Source: Nageia nagi
Lineage: Eukaryota; Pinophyta
DNA: 64,000 bases
NCBI GenBank assembly: GCA_050084985.1
Contig: JBITNC010000001.1
Span: forward strand, 83,576,001 to 83,640,000
Reading direction: 5' to 3'
Shown: piece by piece, positions 1-11,163 of the stretch
Layout of the letters: every line of letters begins with the position of its first letter
How positions within the stretch are numbered: position 1 is the stretch's first letter
The notes under the pieces: model-generated
Databases searched by the model: none
Seen by the model: the letters and a program-made list of their open reading frames with translations, nothing else
What the model was told of the DNA's origin: nothing
Made by a program: the position numbers and the translations under genes

Positions 1-1092
1 ACCTGCACTACCCTCACTATTAAAATGTAGTTAAGATCAATTAGAATTTAAAGAGAATGATATCAAGATGATATTGTACAATACTAACACTTCAAATTTA
101 TAATCAAAATCATATAAGGATAACAACAAGGTGTTAGCTTATGTCAAGGTCAACAAGAAGATAAGATAGATGAGATGTCATGCACCATTGATATCATAAT
201 ACATGGAATCAAAAAAGTTCAAAGGTAAAGGCCTTCATAAAAATAAATAGATAATTGAAGAGTTACCTATAAAAATGTTTGAATCAAACAAAGGGAAAAG
301 TTTCTTATAAGAAAAAAAGGCAAATCAATGAAATTTGGTCTCATATAGCATTGGTGAAGAGTCAAAAGAAGAATCAAAGGTATAGTTAATCAATATGATT
401 AACTTAGCATCAAACATTAAGGTTAAATATTCAAAGAAGTACAATGCCTAAACTAACTCTAGGACCCATGCTCTCATTAGCACCTATGCTAACCTTAGTA
501 CCCATGCTACAAAAATAAAGATGCTTCTTCTTACTCCATGGTTGAAAGGATATTTTCTATTTCTGTTGATATTTTTGAAATAGATGATGCACTTTTACAC
601 ATGTTGAGGGAAATATTAGATTTCAAATTATTCCATCCCAAGAGGAAAGGTAGTATTTCTTATTATTTTGATTCTTACTTTAGAGAGTAAATAGAGCATA
701 TAGTAGTTTCTTCCTTGCTATAATAACCTACCTTCTACTTTCATTATGTATGAGTAGGCTAGGTAGCTAGGGGTGTGTGTGTGTGACATTATTTTTCTTA
801 TAACATAATAGGATTAAGGTCATTACATAATATTTATTAACCTAGTGATGAGATACCATTTTTGTATGAGCCTCATATTGATATAAACATTGGTACATAA
901 TAAGTACCATGAATTATTTAAATTGGATTATGAATAATATGGGAAGATAAGTAAACATATCAATAGTTCTTGATAGGATTCAAGGACCTATTTTCTTGGT
1001 AATATAATGATATGATAAAGTTTTATCCAATCTTTGTGACTCAAAATTTGGTGGTACAATAAGATACCAAACTTGTATAAAATAAAATACTA
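1..1092 (+). other. Element A upstream of RT, unresolved gag/protease remnant
   Basis: No open frame longer than a few dozen codons is seen. From its place just before RT it should hold the gag end, protease and protease-RT linker of A, but I recognise no protease motif or zinc knuckle. A short run near 540-690 reads as protein-like in one frame (around DIFEIDDALLHML). Confidence 0.35.
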
Positions 1093-2600
1093 ATGCACCC
1101 AAAGCACTCTTTGCTAGTCAAGAAGAAAATTGACAAGTATCTCAAGGCAAGATTCATTAAGCCCATTGATTACTCACCTTGGTTAACCAATATTGTTCCA
1201 ACTTTGAAACCAAATGGAGAAATCAATTTTTACATAGATTTTAGAGACTTATATAAGGCTCATCCAAAGGAATATTTTCCTTTGCTATATTTGAATACAA
1301 TTATGGATTCCATAGGAGGACATGAGTTGTTATCTTTCATTGATGGTTTCTTATGATATAATTAGATTAGAATCAACAAATAGGATCAACATACAATAAA
1401 ATTCACCATACCTTGGGAAATATTTTATTGGGTAGTCATCCCCTTTGGTCTCAAAAATGTAGTGGCAACATACCAAAGAGTAATTATAACAATATTTTAT
1501 AATTTCATTTATAAATTAGTTGAAGCTTATGTTGATGATATTCTTGCTAAATCAACTAAGAAGGAAAATTATTTAGAGGATTTAAGAGTTATTTTTAAAA
1601 GTATGAGATAATTTAACTTGAATCTAAATCTTAAGAAGTATATTTTTGGGGTATCTATTGGCATTTTGCTTGGTTACATTGTATGCAGAAGAGGTATAGA
1701 GATAGAACCTAAAAAGGTTAAATCTATAATGGATATGCCTCTATAAAGGAACATTAGATAGCTAAGAAGTATTCAAGGAAAGTAACAAGCAATAAAAAGG
1801 TTCATGGCTTAGTTAGAGGATAGAATATTTCCATTCTCTTACTTGCTTAAGAAGGGAAACCAATTTATATGGGCCAAGGAAAGTCAAAAGGTATTTGAAT
1901 ACATCAATAGTTACTTACAAAATCCTCCTATTTTACAACCAGTTGATCACACCAAACCTCTATATTTTTATATCTCTAATACAACCAATGATATTGGAAA
2001 AGTCCTTATGTAACTTGATAATGAAAACAAGGAGAGGGTTACATACTATTTATCCAAGATATTACAGAATGCATAAATCAAATACACACCAATTGAGAAG
2101 TTATGCTATTGAGGCTCTACATGATCATCAATACTACCTTCATTGTAGATCTAAACCATAGTTGCAAGGAAGACCAACCAAATGGATAATAGAACTACAA
2201 GAGTTTTATCTTATATACACATGACAAAAAACAATCAAGGATAGGTTATAGATGATATACTTATAGCAACACCATGTGATGAAAATAGTAACAAGAATGA
2301 GATTGTGGTACTAGTTGAGTAGTGTGAAGATAAAACATGGATACTATTATTTGATGGATCCAAATGTTTACAAGGGGCTTAGGTAGGAACTATCTTAGTC
2401 TCTCCTAAAAGTGGTATGATTTCTATAGCCTACAAGTTGACTTTTGAGTGCAAAAATAACATGATTGAATAAGAAGCTTTAGTTTTGGGATTAAAGGCAT
2501 AAATCAACCTTGGAATTAACTAGTTAAAAGTTTATGGTGACTCACCATTTGTCATCAAAAAATCAGTGATGTCATAACATAAATAATGAGAAATTGCAAC
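1093..2600 (+). pseudogene. Element A pol: reverse transcriptase and RNase H remnant
   Basis: The first part (1093-1356) is the start of a Gypsy RT: the approach motif IDKYLKARFIKPIDYSPWL, then IDFRDLYKA and a DGFL-like turn. The frame continues with stops through VAYQR-like residues and the active-site box YVDD at 1528-1539, then FLGYIV-type and RRGIEIEPKK motifs near 1670-1720. The RNase H begins near 2340 with LLFDGSK and keeps NNMIE and EALVLGLKA with stops replacing some residues. The order and wording match the plant Gypsy lineage also seen in elements G and J. It acted as cytoplasmic reverse transcriptase in the particle and is now non-functional. Confidence 0.85.
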
Positions 2601-2686
2601 CATATAAGGACTTAGTAGCTATGATTGTTCAAAGATGCTTCACATAAATTTAGTTTGAAAATATTTCAAGGAATAATAATAAATTT

Positions 2687-4125
2687 ATGGATGCTATGGC
2701 TAATGCTACTTCATTAAAACCTATCTCAATTGATAATGAGGAAACCATTATCAAAATAAATAGCCTTATACATTGTTCTTTTCTAAGTGATGATGAATAT
2801 CAAGGGTTATTCAAGAAAGAGATGCTCATTTATGTTATACTCCCGTTACATGAATGGTATGCTAAAATATATAATTATCTCATGCAAGGAAATATTTTGG
2901 ATTCATGTTAGCCTAAGTTCCTCAAGTGAAGGCTAAATTGCATGGCTACAACATATGTCATTATTGGTAATATTATTTATAAAAGATCATTTGATGGTAC
3001 TTTGCTTAAATATGTAAATGAAACTTAAGAAAATAAGGCTATGGAACAAGTACATGATGGCATAAATGGAGTTCATTTAAATGTTAAAGAAATATTTTAT
3101 GAGCTCTTATGATTAGGATATTATTGGCCATCTTTAGGAAAAGATTAGATTTTACATGTTCAAAAATGTGAGAAGTGTCAAAATCATACTAACTTGAAAC
3201 ATGATCCTTCAAGTGAATTAGCCATAATGATATCCCTTTGGCCTTTTGCTATTTGGGATTTGGATTTAATTGGACTTATCAATCCCAAATATAGTGAGGG
3301 ATATAAATTCATCCTAGTTGCTACAAAATACTTCATAAAATGGGTAGAATATGTACAATTGACATCCTCTAAAGTGTCTCAAATTGTGAAATTCATGATA
3401 GAAAATATTATAGAAAGATTTTGTATTCCATCTCATATCATCATGGATAATGGAAATAATTTTAGAAGAAAATAAGTTAGAGAATTTTGTAAGAGTTCCA
3501 AAATTAGGAAAAGGTTCTCATCCATATATTATTCATAAGGTAATTGAAAAGCAAAAGTAACTAATAAGATACTTATCAACATTTTATACAAGATAGTTAA
3601 GAAAACTCATAAAGATTGGCATTCACTACTTATATATGCATTATGGTCATACAAAAAAAGCTTCATATTAGCTACAAGTTGTACTCCAATTTCATTAGTC
3701 TATAGGGATGAGGTACTCCTACCATTGGAGGTAGAAATACCACCATTGAGGGTGTCTTTAGAAGGCATCATTGATTGGGAAGAACAATGAAAAGGAAGGT
3801 TAAGGTAGCTATAAGGATTAAATCAAAAGTGAATTCATGTATTAGAACATCTTAGAGATTATCAGAGAAGATCCAAGAAAGCATATCACAAGAAGATTGT
3901 ATCATGGAGTTCCAAGTGGGTGATCTAGTGATTAAGGAGAATCATCATAAATCATAGGCTAAAAATAAAGATAAAGGAAAGTTTGAGACTAATTGGATAG
4001 TTACTTACATCAACAAAATGAAATATCCAAATAATACATAAATATTAACAATAATTTATGGTATAATAGATACATTTTCAACCAATGTAAAGTACCTCAA
4101 TCCTTTTTTATGTATAAGGGAAGCT
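2687..4125 (+). pseudogene. Element A pol: integrase remnant
   Basis: After the RNase H tail (about 2687-2900) an integrase follows. Its zinc-binding HHCC part is readable near 3045-3180 (VHDG, GVHLN, CEKC). The core shows WDLDLIG with the first catalytic Asp (about 3250) and IMDNG with the second (about 3440). The third catalytic residue, Glu in the usual GQAEA motif, is Lys here (AKVTNK, about 3550-3575). The C-terminal part holds the plant Gypsy box PLEVEIPPLRVSLE (about 3722-3765) and ends with an L-K-Y-L-N type tail near 4100. Many stops and one or more frameshifts interrupt it. Confidence 0.8.
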
Positions 4126-5560
4126 TTTCACAAAGGTTCTAGCAATAGTCCTTCAATCAATCCTCTATACATAAGTTAGGTACTAGGATCTTAGCTTTGC
4201 TTCTATTTTGTTAAGCTAGCATCAACACTAGCTTTCTATGTAAATTCCCATCATTCATCCTAGTTCCTATGCTATAATTCTTAGCATATTTCAAATAAAA
4301 ATAAAAAATATAGGGATCAAAAGTCATATTTAGGTTAGATAAGACATGTGGCAACTTCAAATTAGAGTTATTTAGTTATATTTCATAGACCAACAATATT
4401 ATTTCAATCAATCATATAGATAATGGCTTGGGTAGTTTCATTTCATTATCAAACACCACACATAGATCAAGCCTCTCAAAATAGTAACACCTCAATTATA
4501 ATAAAATTACAAAGTCAAAATCAAAGCAAGGCTTAGGGCATGTGCTATCTTTTGCATCCATGCTAACATTTTTGCATCAAATCATATAGTTTTTCAAAGG
4601 TAATTGTAGGTATCATTTCCTTCTCTTACCTCTACATTCATTATCTTAATTCAATCATATCAGGCTTTCTTATTTTCTTTACACATCATATACTTGTTGG
4701 GTGGACATTAAATAACCATCACTTTTTATGATCATTTGGTTGGTACTAAACCAACCATTTTCTTAGCTTATCCTATTGATTGGGAATAAACTAATCATTT
4801 TTCTAATGGTCACATTATCAGTAGTACTATAATCATACATGATTGGGAAATATTCAAGCCAATCATCTCTTAATCACATATAAGAATGAGGTATGTACCT
4901 CATGAAAATGAGTAGTATATCACATACATCATTGGGAAATATTCAAACCAATCATATATTTGATTATTATTTGCTGGTTAGGTCTTAACTAACCATCACC
5001 ATGTAGTTACTTATGATTCATTTGTTACATCTAATAATGGGATATGTATCTCATGATGATATTAATATATATGATTATGATTGCATGTGTTCCATCTAGA
5101 AATGGGGCATGTACCCCATGATGATGTGTATACACCTTTATCATGATGTTGTATGTATGCATCTAAGAATGAAATATTGAATATTTATGTATTTAGTATT
5201 CTCAAAATGATGTATGCATATTATATTAATTTCATCCTTGCTCCATTATTGCTATATCATTTGTGATGAAATATTATGATGTTACTCTTATTATCATTGA
5301 TATATCTTTTATGATTTAATAATCACATATGTCCTTGGAAGTGTGTGTCTCTCATTTACAAGTTTCATTCTTTGCTCTTGGTTAATTCTATTACATGCAA
5401 GCCATTACATCTCACAACCAGGGAAAAGAGTGGCAATATACATCATCAAATCCTTGATGATTCTGGCAACTAAAATAGAGAAGCATCAAATTTTTCTTCT
5501 CTTTATGATTATTTCCTTTACAAGAATAATATCATTTTAAGATTCAAATTTATTATACTT
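4126..5560 (+). other. Element A 3' untranslated region with small inverted repeats
   Basis: This 1.4 kb has no coding similarity I can see; the ORFs 5343-5540 and within the LTR look accidental. Between 4690 and 5120 it holds a series of short hairpin-forming repeats of two alternating kinds: GGTTGG...CCAACC-like arms (for example 4736-4757, 4778-4796, 4841-4864, about 4930-4956, 4974-4996) and ATGAGGTA-TG-TACCTCAT-like arms (4886-4903, about 5036-5053, about 5101-5120). See findings. Confidence 0.6.
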
Positions 5561-5562
5561 AC

Positions 5563-5575
5563 AAATAGGGGCATT
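5563..5575 (+). promoter_or_regulatory. Element A polypurine tract
   Basis: AAATAGGGGCATT lies directly before the LTR start TGTTGACACC. This is the expected position and composition of the plus-strand DNA primer, and it resembles the GGGGCATC tract of elements C, F and G. Confidence 0.65.
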
Positions 5576-6385
5576 TGTTGACACCTAAAAGTGGTACCTT
5601 TAATATGGTCTCACTTAGGTGTAAGTTTACATATATATTTAATTATATTTAGCCATATTTTAGTCATATTGTATCCTTATTATCACATATTTCTCAAGTT
5701 TTATACTTATTTTTATGTTAGGTACACTAGGAAAGCTTCAACCAATATTTAAGGGGTCAAATGTTGATATCACAGTTGATATAAATATAAGTATCTCTAA
5801 CCTGGGGAAAGTATATCAAGATTACATCTTGATAGCTAGCACCCTAATCTTGGGTGTTTATACATGCCACCTATTAATACTAGAATCTTGTTATTACTTG
5901 ACTGATTATATACTATCCATATTTATGATTATATGCTTGGTTCAACTTGTCATCATATTTGCTATCATCGATCCTTATTAGAAAGTCTCATTCTATCATA
6001 ATGCTAGTGCTCACATTGACATTTGTGCTTGCATTAAGCTCTTGGAGATTAATTCCCACATTGGAATTTCTTTTGTAGTTGGCCTTAGGGTTCACATAGT
6101 AAGGTCAATACTATTTGATAAGTTCATTTATCATATCCCTAACTATGATATAAGTAAGGATATGTGTGTATTTATATTTCACTTGATTTCTTTCTCTTTG
6201 GTGTGTGTAATTCATTTTATATCTTGGCACTAATGCAATTCATTATTATATTACCACACTATTATATTCCCTTATTCATATATATTTATTTGAGTTAATT
6301 AGCTTAAATAAATCATACTTAAATGTTTATGTTTATTTAGATCATTTAGGATAAAACCCTAGGTGTACCAAAACACATATCAACA
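5576..6385 (+). repeat. Element A 3' LTR (about 810 bp)
   Basis: It begins TGTTGACACCTAAAAGTGG and ends CATATCAACA, with the terminal inverted repeat TGTTGA/TCAACA. The reverse complement of 30426-31204 has the same ends and matching internal blocks (for example TTATGTTAGGTACACTAGG and TATCACATATTTCT), which confirms both as LTRs of one family. The small ORFs inside have no known similarity. Confidence 0.85.
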
Positions 6386-6680
6386 AATCCATTTGCACTA
6401 CTCTTTCTTCTATTACCTAATATTGTTAGAATAGTTTTTCACCAAAATGATAAAACTAAGGTTTATTTTACCTATGTCCCAAATATTTTTTCACTAAAGA
6501 GAAACCAATGAAGAAGAATATGAACTTGTAAACTCTAGGATTAACCTTCATTTTGATGAAATTAAAAGGATTAACCTTGATATACCTCATGAATTTTGTG
6601 AACCTCATCCATATGATAGAATGACAACCAATGAAGAAGAATCTGAATCTTTCAACTCTAGTTATTAAATGAACATCATT
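6386..6680 (+). pseudogene. Outer element H: gag leader fragment, first part
   Basis: The stretch AATGATAAAACTAAGG followed by TTTACCTATGT (from about 6447) matches the reverse complement of about 20865-20910 inside element D, just downstream of D's primer binding site. This marks 6386-6680 as the 5' leader and gag start of a D-type Gypsy element. Copia element B then interrupts it after the TSD GGCAT (6681-6685), and the same element resumes at 22753. Stops are present. Confidence 0.6.
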
Positions 6681-6685
6681 GGCAT

Positions 6686-6855
6686 TGTTAACAACACTAA
6701 TCTAATAGGGGTTTTGTTGTTATAGTTAGATAGATTTTTCTTGTTGTAATGGGGATATTAATCCCATAGGTAGTTTGAGAGTTGGTTCATATAACCTCTA
6801 CATCCAAATATTTAAATATGTCTCTCAATACATAAATATGGTGTTTGATATGTCA
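6686..6855 (+). repeat. Element B 5' LTR (about 170 bp)
   Basis: It starts TGTTAACAACAC and shares with 22587-22752 the blocks CTAATAGGGGTT, ATTAATCCCATAGGTAGTTT and CAATACATAAA. The end is set by the primer binding site that follows and by alignment to the 3' copy. Confidence 0.8.
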
Positions 6856-6856
6856 A

Positions 6857-6872
6857 TGGTATCAAATCCATG
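6857..6872 (+). promoter_or_regulatory. Element B primer binding site (initiator tRNA-Met type)
   Basis: TGGTATCAAATCCATG one base after the LTR is close to the common plant Copia site TGGTATCAGAGC, complementary to the 3' end of initiator tRNA-Met. Two or three transitions separate them. Confidence 0.7.
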
Positions 6873-7811
6873 TAAGAAACTTCATGCTTAGTCCATACTT
6901 AGGGATTGAATAGATTTTGTCTAAAATTTGCATTGCCATTGAGAGAAAAGTCAAGGGCACACATTGTTTGACATATTGTAGTGGTCTTTGCATTATGAAA
7001 TATGTCTTGAAAATGTAGACAAGGTTATTTTTTTCTTTTAGTGGCATATCTAGTTAATGCCATATTGAATCTGACATTTTGCAAGGAAACATAGATAGTA
7101 AGGATAAGTGCTAAAGGGTGCTAAGGGATAAAATTATTCTCCCCTAATGTTATTTTACATGGGCACAAAAATGAGGCATAGATAGCAAGGCATTTTTGGC
7201 TAGGTTCTATGTTTTGAAAATAAATTTTCTTTTAGCCTTCCTTTGAAACCTAATGGCATGGAGGTGTAATCTTTATAGAGAGTCAATATTAACTTTAGAA
7301 ATGTATGAGATGGAGCAAGTCACTAACAGAGTGAAATATTTGAGGATTCATTATCCATTATACAAACCAAGTGGTAGTCTACCTGGAGTAGACCTTATAG
7401 ATTTGGCTATGTTGTGGTGGTATGAGTAGCAACCTATCTAGCATTGTAAGTGCTAATGTTGTTGAAAATTTAAATTTTACACATTATTTTTTTAAACCTT
7501 ATGGTGAGTGGTGTCTCTAAATCTATCATCTTTGAATTTGCTTGATGTATTAAATCATTGGATGGATGGTTTTACATTTTAAAATATTCATTGCATGGTT
7601 CTAAATGTTAAAAAATTATTAGGTGGCTAAAGTCATAAACAAAATTTGAATTATCTAACGTGACTGAGAGGTTGAAATTACTTGCTATTAATAAAAAAAG
7701 TTTTATTTTATAAACTCTAGATTAAAGTTTATTTTAGCTAGTTTGCAATTATTTTCAAATCAAAGTAGAATTGTGGTTTTTAAGATTGAAGTTGCACTAA
7801 ATTTGTAAGGA
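6873..7811 (+). other. Element B leader, no recognised gene
   Basis: Copia gag normally starts soon after the primer site, but here nearly 1.7 kb separates them. This part shows no coding similarity; the minus-strand ORF at 6862-7047 is in the wrong direction and short. It may be leader sequence or one or more later insertions whose edges I cannot see. Confidence 0.35.
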
Positions 7812-7886
7812 AAGTTGTGTGGTATCTTGGTAAAGATACTTGGCTTATTCATAAGAGGTCACAAGTTCAAATCTTCTTAAGGGTGT
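7812..7886 (+). repeat. tRNA-derived SINE head or tRNA pseudogene
   Basis: A box-A-like TGGTATCTTGG (7820-7830) is followed 45 bases later by a perfect box B GTTCAAATC (7865-7873), the spacing found in tRNA genes. Between them CTTGGCTTATTC and AAGAGGTC resemble a tRNA anticodon arm and variable region, and GGTCACAAGTTCAAATC resembles a TPsiC arm. The anticodon stem is only partly paired, so this is not a functional tRNA. A tRNA-derived SINE inserted in the Copia leader is the simplest reading; its tail is not defined. Confidence 0.5.
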
Positions 7887-7962
7887 TATTATTACATTTT
7901 GAAGATAAAATTTGAAGAATATTAACTAAAAATATTTATTTTTTGTGGGATAATATTATTTT

Positions 7963-8346
7963 TTGGAATATTTTGTAAGCTTTTGGAGAAATAAGGATCT
8001 TCATATTATGAATCCACAAGGTTGTTACAATGCACTCTTAGAGTATCTAGTGACCATAAATCCAATATATTTTGATCAAGATGTTGAATGTTTTGGTCTT
8101 GAAGAGGTGTTTTGTAGATTAAGTACTTATTTTTCTGAACATAAAATATTATTTGAACCTTATATAGATACATATGAAGAATCTTATTTTTGTACAAATG
8201 AAGAAAATAATCATGATGTTTCTAAATTAGTCATTACCAGTGATAATGAACCCGAGGAAGAATTAGTAGTAGAAAATAATCCTATAATAGTTGCATCTCT
8301 AGAGATAATTGAAGTGTCATTTGAGTCTCATATTCCTACATCATAA
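7963..8346 (+). CDS. Hypothetical 127-aa acidic ORF in the Copia leader
   Basis: An open frame of 127 codons starts at an ATG in AT-rich DNA; if the TAA at 8344 is read past, the frame stays open and acidic for about 25 more residues. The protein is rich in Glu, Asp and Asn (YEESYFCTNEENNHD, EPEEELVVENN), has no signal peptide or membrane segment, and I do not recognise it. Its style resembles the variable N-terminal gag domains of the neighbouring Gypsy elements. It could be an extra leader ORF, a fragment of another insertion or chance. I infer no function. Confidence 0.3.
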   Translation: MEYFVSFWRNKDLHIMNPQGCYNALLEYLVTINPIYFDQDVECFGLEEVFCRLSTYFSEHKILFEPYIDTYEESYFCTNEENNHDVSKLVITSDNEPEEELVVENNPIIVASLEIIEVSFESHIPTS

Positions 8347-8598
8347 CATCTTGAACTATTTATTATTCCCAATGATACTGAGGAAATGGAAGAGCAACAG
8401 GATCTTACTGCACATTATCAAATATAATGCTTTATACTTTCTTATTCAAATTTTATTTATGAATAAAGAAAGTTGTTGAATAAAAAGCATTTAGTGTTTT
8501 TGGTTTGAAATTTTCTTTGGTATGGATAATAATTATTGGTTTTCATTAAAATAACTTTGTTATTATGCATTCAAGTATCATTAGCATTGTTCTTTTTA

Positions 8599-9349
8599 GC
8601 AAGGATAATTGGTCTAAATGGAATCAAAAAATTAAGCACACACTAATCTTTAATGACTTCTAAAATGGTGTTTATGATGGAGACATTACTCCCACTCAAT
8701 CCATGAATGCAAAAGAACTTGCAATATGGAATATGAAAAACTCAAAGGCATATGCTTTGATAGCTGCCTCCATTACTAAGGAAGTAAATGGGCACATTTC
8801 TTTCATTAATGATGCCTGGAATGCATTGAAGAAGTTACAAGAGTTATATGACTCTCATTCTGAATTGGAGTTAATACAACTTCAATTAAAGCTATTAAAT
8901 CCGTAGTTAATAGATAATGATTCTATGAAATTAAGTTTAGAAATATGGGTGATCATGCATGACATCATAGTAATTGGTATCAAAATTGATATTTCCCTTG
9001 TAGCATTAATCAAAGCCTTCTACCCTATGTACGCAACATATCTTGAGTCATTGCAAGCAAGTGGACAACTAAAGATGCTCACTTATGACCCCTTAGGTGA
9101 GAAAATTGTAGATCATGAAAAGGCTTTTGAAAAGAAAATATGTGACTCTTCTTTTGAGATAGTGTGTGTAGTACAAAAAGAAAAACATTCATCTCATGAT
9201 TCATTTCAAGGTGAAAGCAATAATAGAGGTCAAGAATGAAATAACTCTAAAGGAATGGGGGTAGAAATCAAGGTGGTCAAGGTGAAAAAGGAGAATGGTC
9301 AAATCTCCAATGTACTCTATGCAATAAAAAGGCGTGATACTACTACTTG
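8599..9349 (+). pseudogene. Element B gag, first part (UBN2-type Copia gag)
   Basis: Copia gag is readable from about 8599: SKDNWSKWNQKIKHTL, then a stop, then the frame of 8703-8906 (AKELAIWNMKNSKAY, WNALKKLQELY), a frameshift, and 8925-9239 (FYPMYATYLESLQASG, EKAFEKKI, NRGQ). The N-terminal W-x-x-W and the central LW/AYxxI pattern are typical of the UBN2 gag family that forms the virus-like particle. The frame 9255-9349 begins the zinc knuckle (CTLC) and is then broken by element C. The knuckle resumes at 16539. Confidence 0.8.
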
Positions 9350-10273
9350 TTGTTTACAAATAAAATTGAGCATGCAAATAAATAAGCAGGTAAATATCTA
9401 CAAACCCAATATATTTGTATTCGAGCTATGGATAGCAATTTATACAAAATAATGAAAGAGACAATCAACTGCAGAAATAGAACAAGTATTTTAACAAATG
9501 ATAAACTCAAAATTATTTGCAAAACTCAGACTATACAATATATCTGATATATGTATACATAGTCAGGCATAAGATGACACCACCTATCAAGACAGAAGTT
9601 ATGTACCCACCTCACAGAGCATGCTCGAAATGAAGCTATTGACGAAGTCCTAGAATCCAATGTTGTCCACACTTGAAATCATGGAGCTAAAAAGTCATAG
9701 AAGAAGGCCGCAGGCAGTGTTCATCGCACTAGATAGGAACACCGATGGTTTGTATTCATCCATAGAGGAGCACCAGCAGCCTTCGATAGGCTATAATCCA
9801 TCTCCAATGAGTCTACACCTCCACTCAAATCTTGAGATAATTACAGTATGACACTCAGATAAGTCTCTCAATTCTTCAGAATGCTCGCAAGAAGGGGATA
9901 CACAAAATCTAGCTTGATAGGCGGTGTTAAGAGACACCTTACAATATGATTGCCATTATCAAGACCATACGCGGGATCAAGTGTATCCTTGATGATGGAC
10001 TTACTATTAGATCCCTTTTTATATAGATGATAGATAATACAACCCATGGGTCGGCATGCATCTACATAAACAAGGCTAATTCACAACATTCAAGTTAACC
10101 ACACCAATAAATAAGATAATTCATGCAATATTCAAGATAATCATCATAAAGTTCACATTCAAGACAAACATTGATATTATCACATTAAGACATTGAAGAC
10201 ATATATTTAGACCAAGCATGTTTTTATTAATTTTATTGATTTAAAAACATAAATTCATTTTTATGTGTTAATA
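9350..10273 (-). repeat. Element C 3' LTR
   Basis: On the plus strand it runs from TGTTTACAAATAAAATTGAG to TTATGTGTTAATA and is a near-copy of 15611-16533. Read with the element it is the downstream LTR because the polypurine tract abuts its 10273 end. The ORF 9660-9851 and its twin at 15881-16099 are shared LTR sequence, not genes. Confidence 0.9.
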
Positions 10274-10289
10274 GATGCCCCACTTTGAA
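10274..10289 (-). promoter_or_regulatory. Element C polypurine tract
   Basis: On the minus strand the sequence TTCAAAGTGGGGCATC abuts the LTR. The same 16 bases occur next to the LTRs of elements F (32550-32565) and G (63550-63565). Confidence 0.8.
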
Positions 10290-10810
10290 TGTGAAATCGA
10301 CAGAAAACATGAGGTGATCAAAGATTTTAAAACAAAATATCATAACAATGAAAGATTCTACAAGCATTGATAAACGTTAATCATAAAATAAAATTGTGAC
10401 AAACATTGCTAATACTAGAGATGGGTTGAGAAAAATTCCTTTGATATTACCTTGGGCATGCTTGCCCCTTGCATTTTTCTTCTGATATATGAATGCCATA
10501 GAAGGTGATAATCTAATATATCTGATAGTCTGATAACCTTGCCACAACACTAATGACTCATGACAACAAACCTGACAACACACATACACAAGATGATGAC
10601 CTGACAGATGACCTAACCAAACATAATGACCTGACGATAACTCGACAAGACCACATCACAAGACAAGACATGATAACCATGACAACACACATGACCACAC
10701 ATGACCACACATAGGGGAGAGCTAAGTTCCACACAACTGTAATGGAAGTTGAGACTTCGCACCAAGAGGTATGCTGTAGTTGCATAAGAATTGAACTCTA
10801 CAAGATATAT
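10290..10810. other. Element C 3' region with short imperfect repeats
   Basis: No gene is recognised. From about 10545 to 10715 imperfect repeats of ATGACCTGACA- and CATGACCACA-like units are packed together (for example ACATGACCACACATGACC near 10690). The minus-strand ORFs 10377-10589 and 10558-10785 simply read through this low-complexity stretch. Confidence 0.5.
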
Positions 10811-11163
10811 GGGAGCTGAAACTCTGCACCAAGAGGCATGATAAACTTATAAAAGGGAGCTAAAACTCCACACAAAGAGGCATGATAAGTTGATAAATGG
10901 GAGCTAAAACTCTACGCCAAGAGGCATGATGAACTGATAAATGGGAGCTAAAACTCCACACCAAGAGGCATGATGAACTGATAAATGGGAGCTGAAACTC
11001 TACACCAAGAGGCATGATGAACTAATAAATGGGAGCTGAAACTCCATGCCAAGAGGCATGATAAGCTGATAAATGGGGAGCTAAAACTCTATGCCAAGAG
11101 GCATGATGAACTGATAAATGGGAGCTAAAACTCCATGCTAAGAGGCATGATAAGTTGATAATA
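10811..11163. repeat. 44-bp tandem repeat, 8 units, two hairpins per unit
   Basis: Units start at 10811, 10855, 10899, 10943, 10987, 11031, 11076 and 11120, each 44 or 45 bases. Each unit holds GGGAGCTAAAACTCC, able to pair GGAG with CTCC, then a second potential stem, best in units reading ATGCC-AAGA-GGCAT. Sequence between units differs mainly at transitions. The array lies between the PMD gene promoter and the LTR of element C. Confidence 0.9.

Larger units (their letters stand above)
1..6385 (+). mobile_element. Element A: Ty3/Gypsy LTR retrotransposon, 5' end outside window
   Basis: The order RT, RNase H, integrase, long 3' untranslated region, polypurine tract and 3' LTR on the plus strand defines a Gypsy element. 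All coding parts carry many stops and frameshifts, so it is dead. Its LTR begins TGTTGACACC and ends TATCAACA and is of the same family as the LTR of element E (30426-31204, opposite strand). The right edge at 6385 is followed by sequence that resembles the leader of element D's gag, so A appears to have inserted into a D-type element (H). The left LTR and the TSD cannot be checked because they lie off the window. Confidence 0.85.

Noticed and set aside
5343-6233. Small ORFs with membrane-like composition in and before the A LTR
   Set aside because: They lie in LTR and untranslated sequence, the hydrophobic look comes from T-rich codons, and no homologous frame is kept in the E LTR.
7812-7886. 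Functional tRNA gene
   Set aside because: The anticodon stem is not properly paired and the acceptor arms do not match, so only a pseudogene or SINE head is supported.
9660-9851. ORF of 63 aa, repeated at 15881-16099
   Set aside because: Both copies lie in the LTR pair of element C, so the apparent conservation comes from LTR duplication, not from a gene.
10377-10785. Two minus-strand ORFs rich in Cys and Val
   Set aside because: They translate short imperfect repeats (ATGACCTGACA, CATGACCACA) and have no family.
10811-11163. CRISPR-like array
   Set aside because: The units are direct tandem repeats with no unique spacers, and the DNA is plant nuclear.
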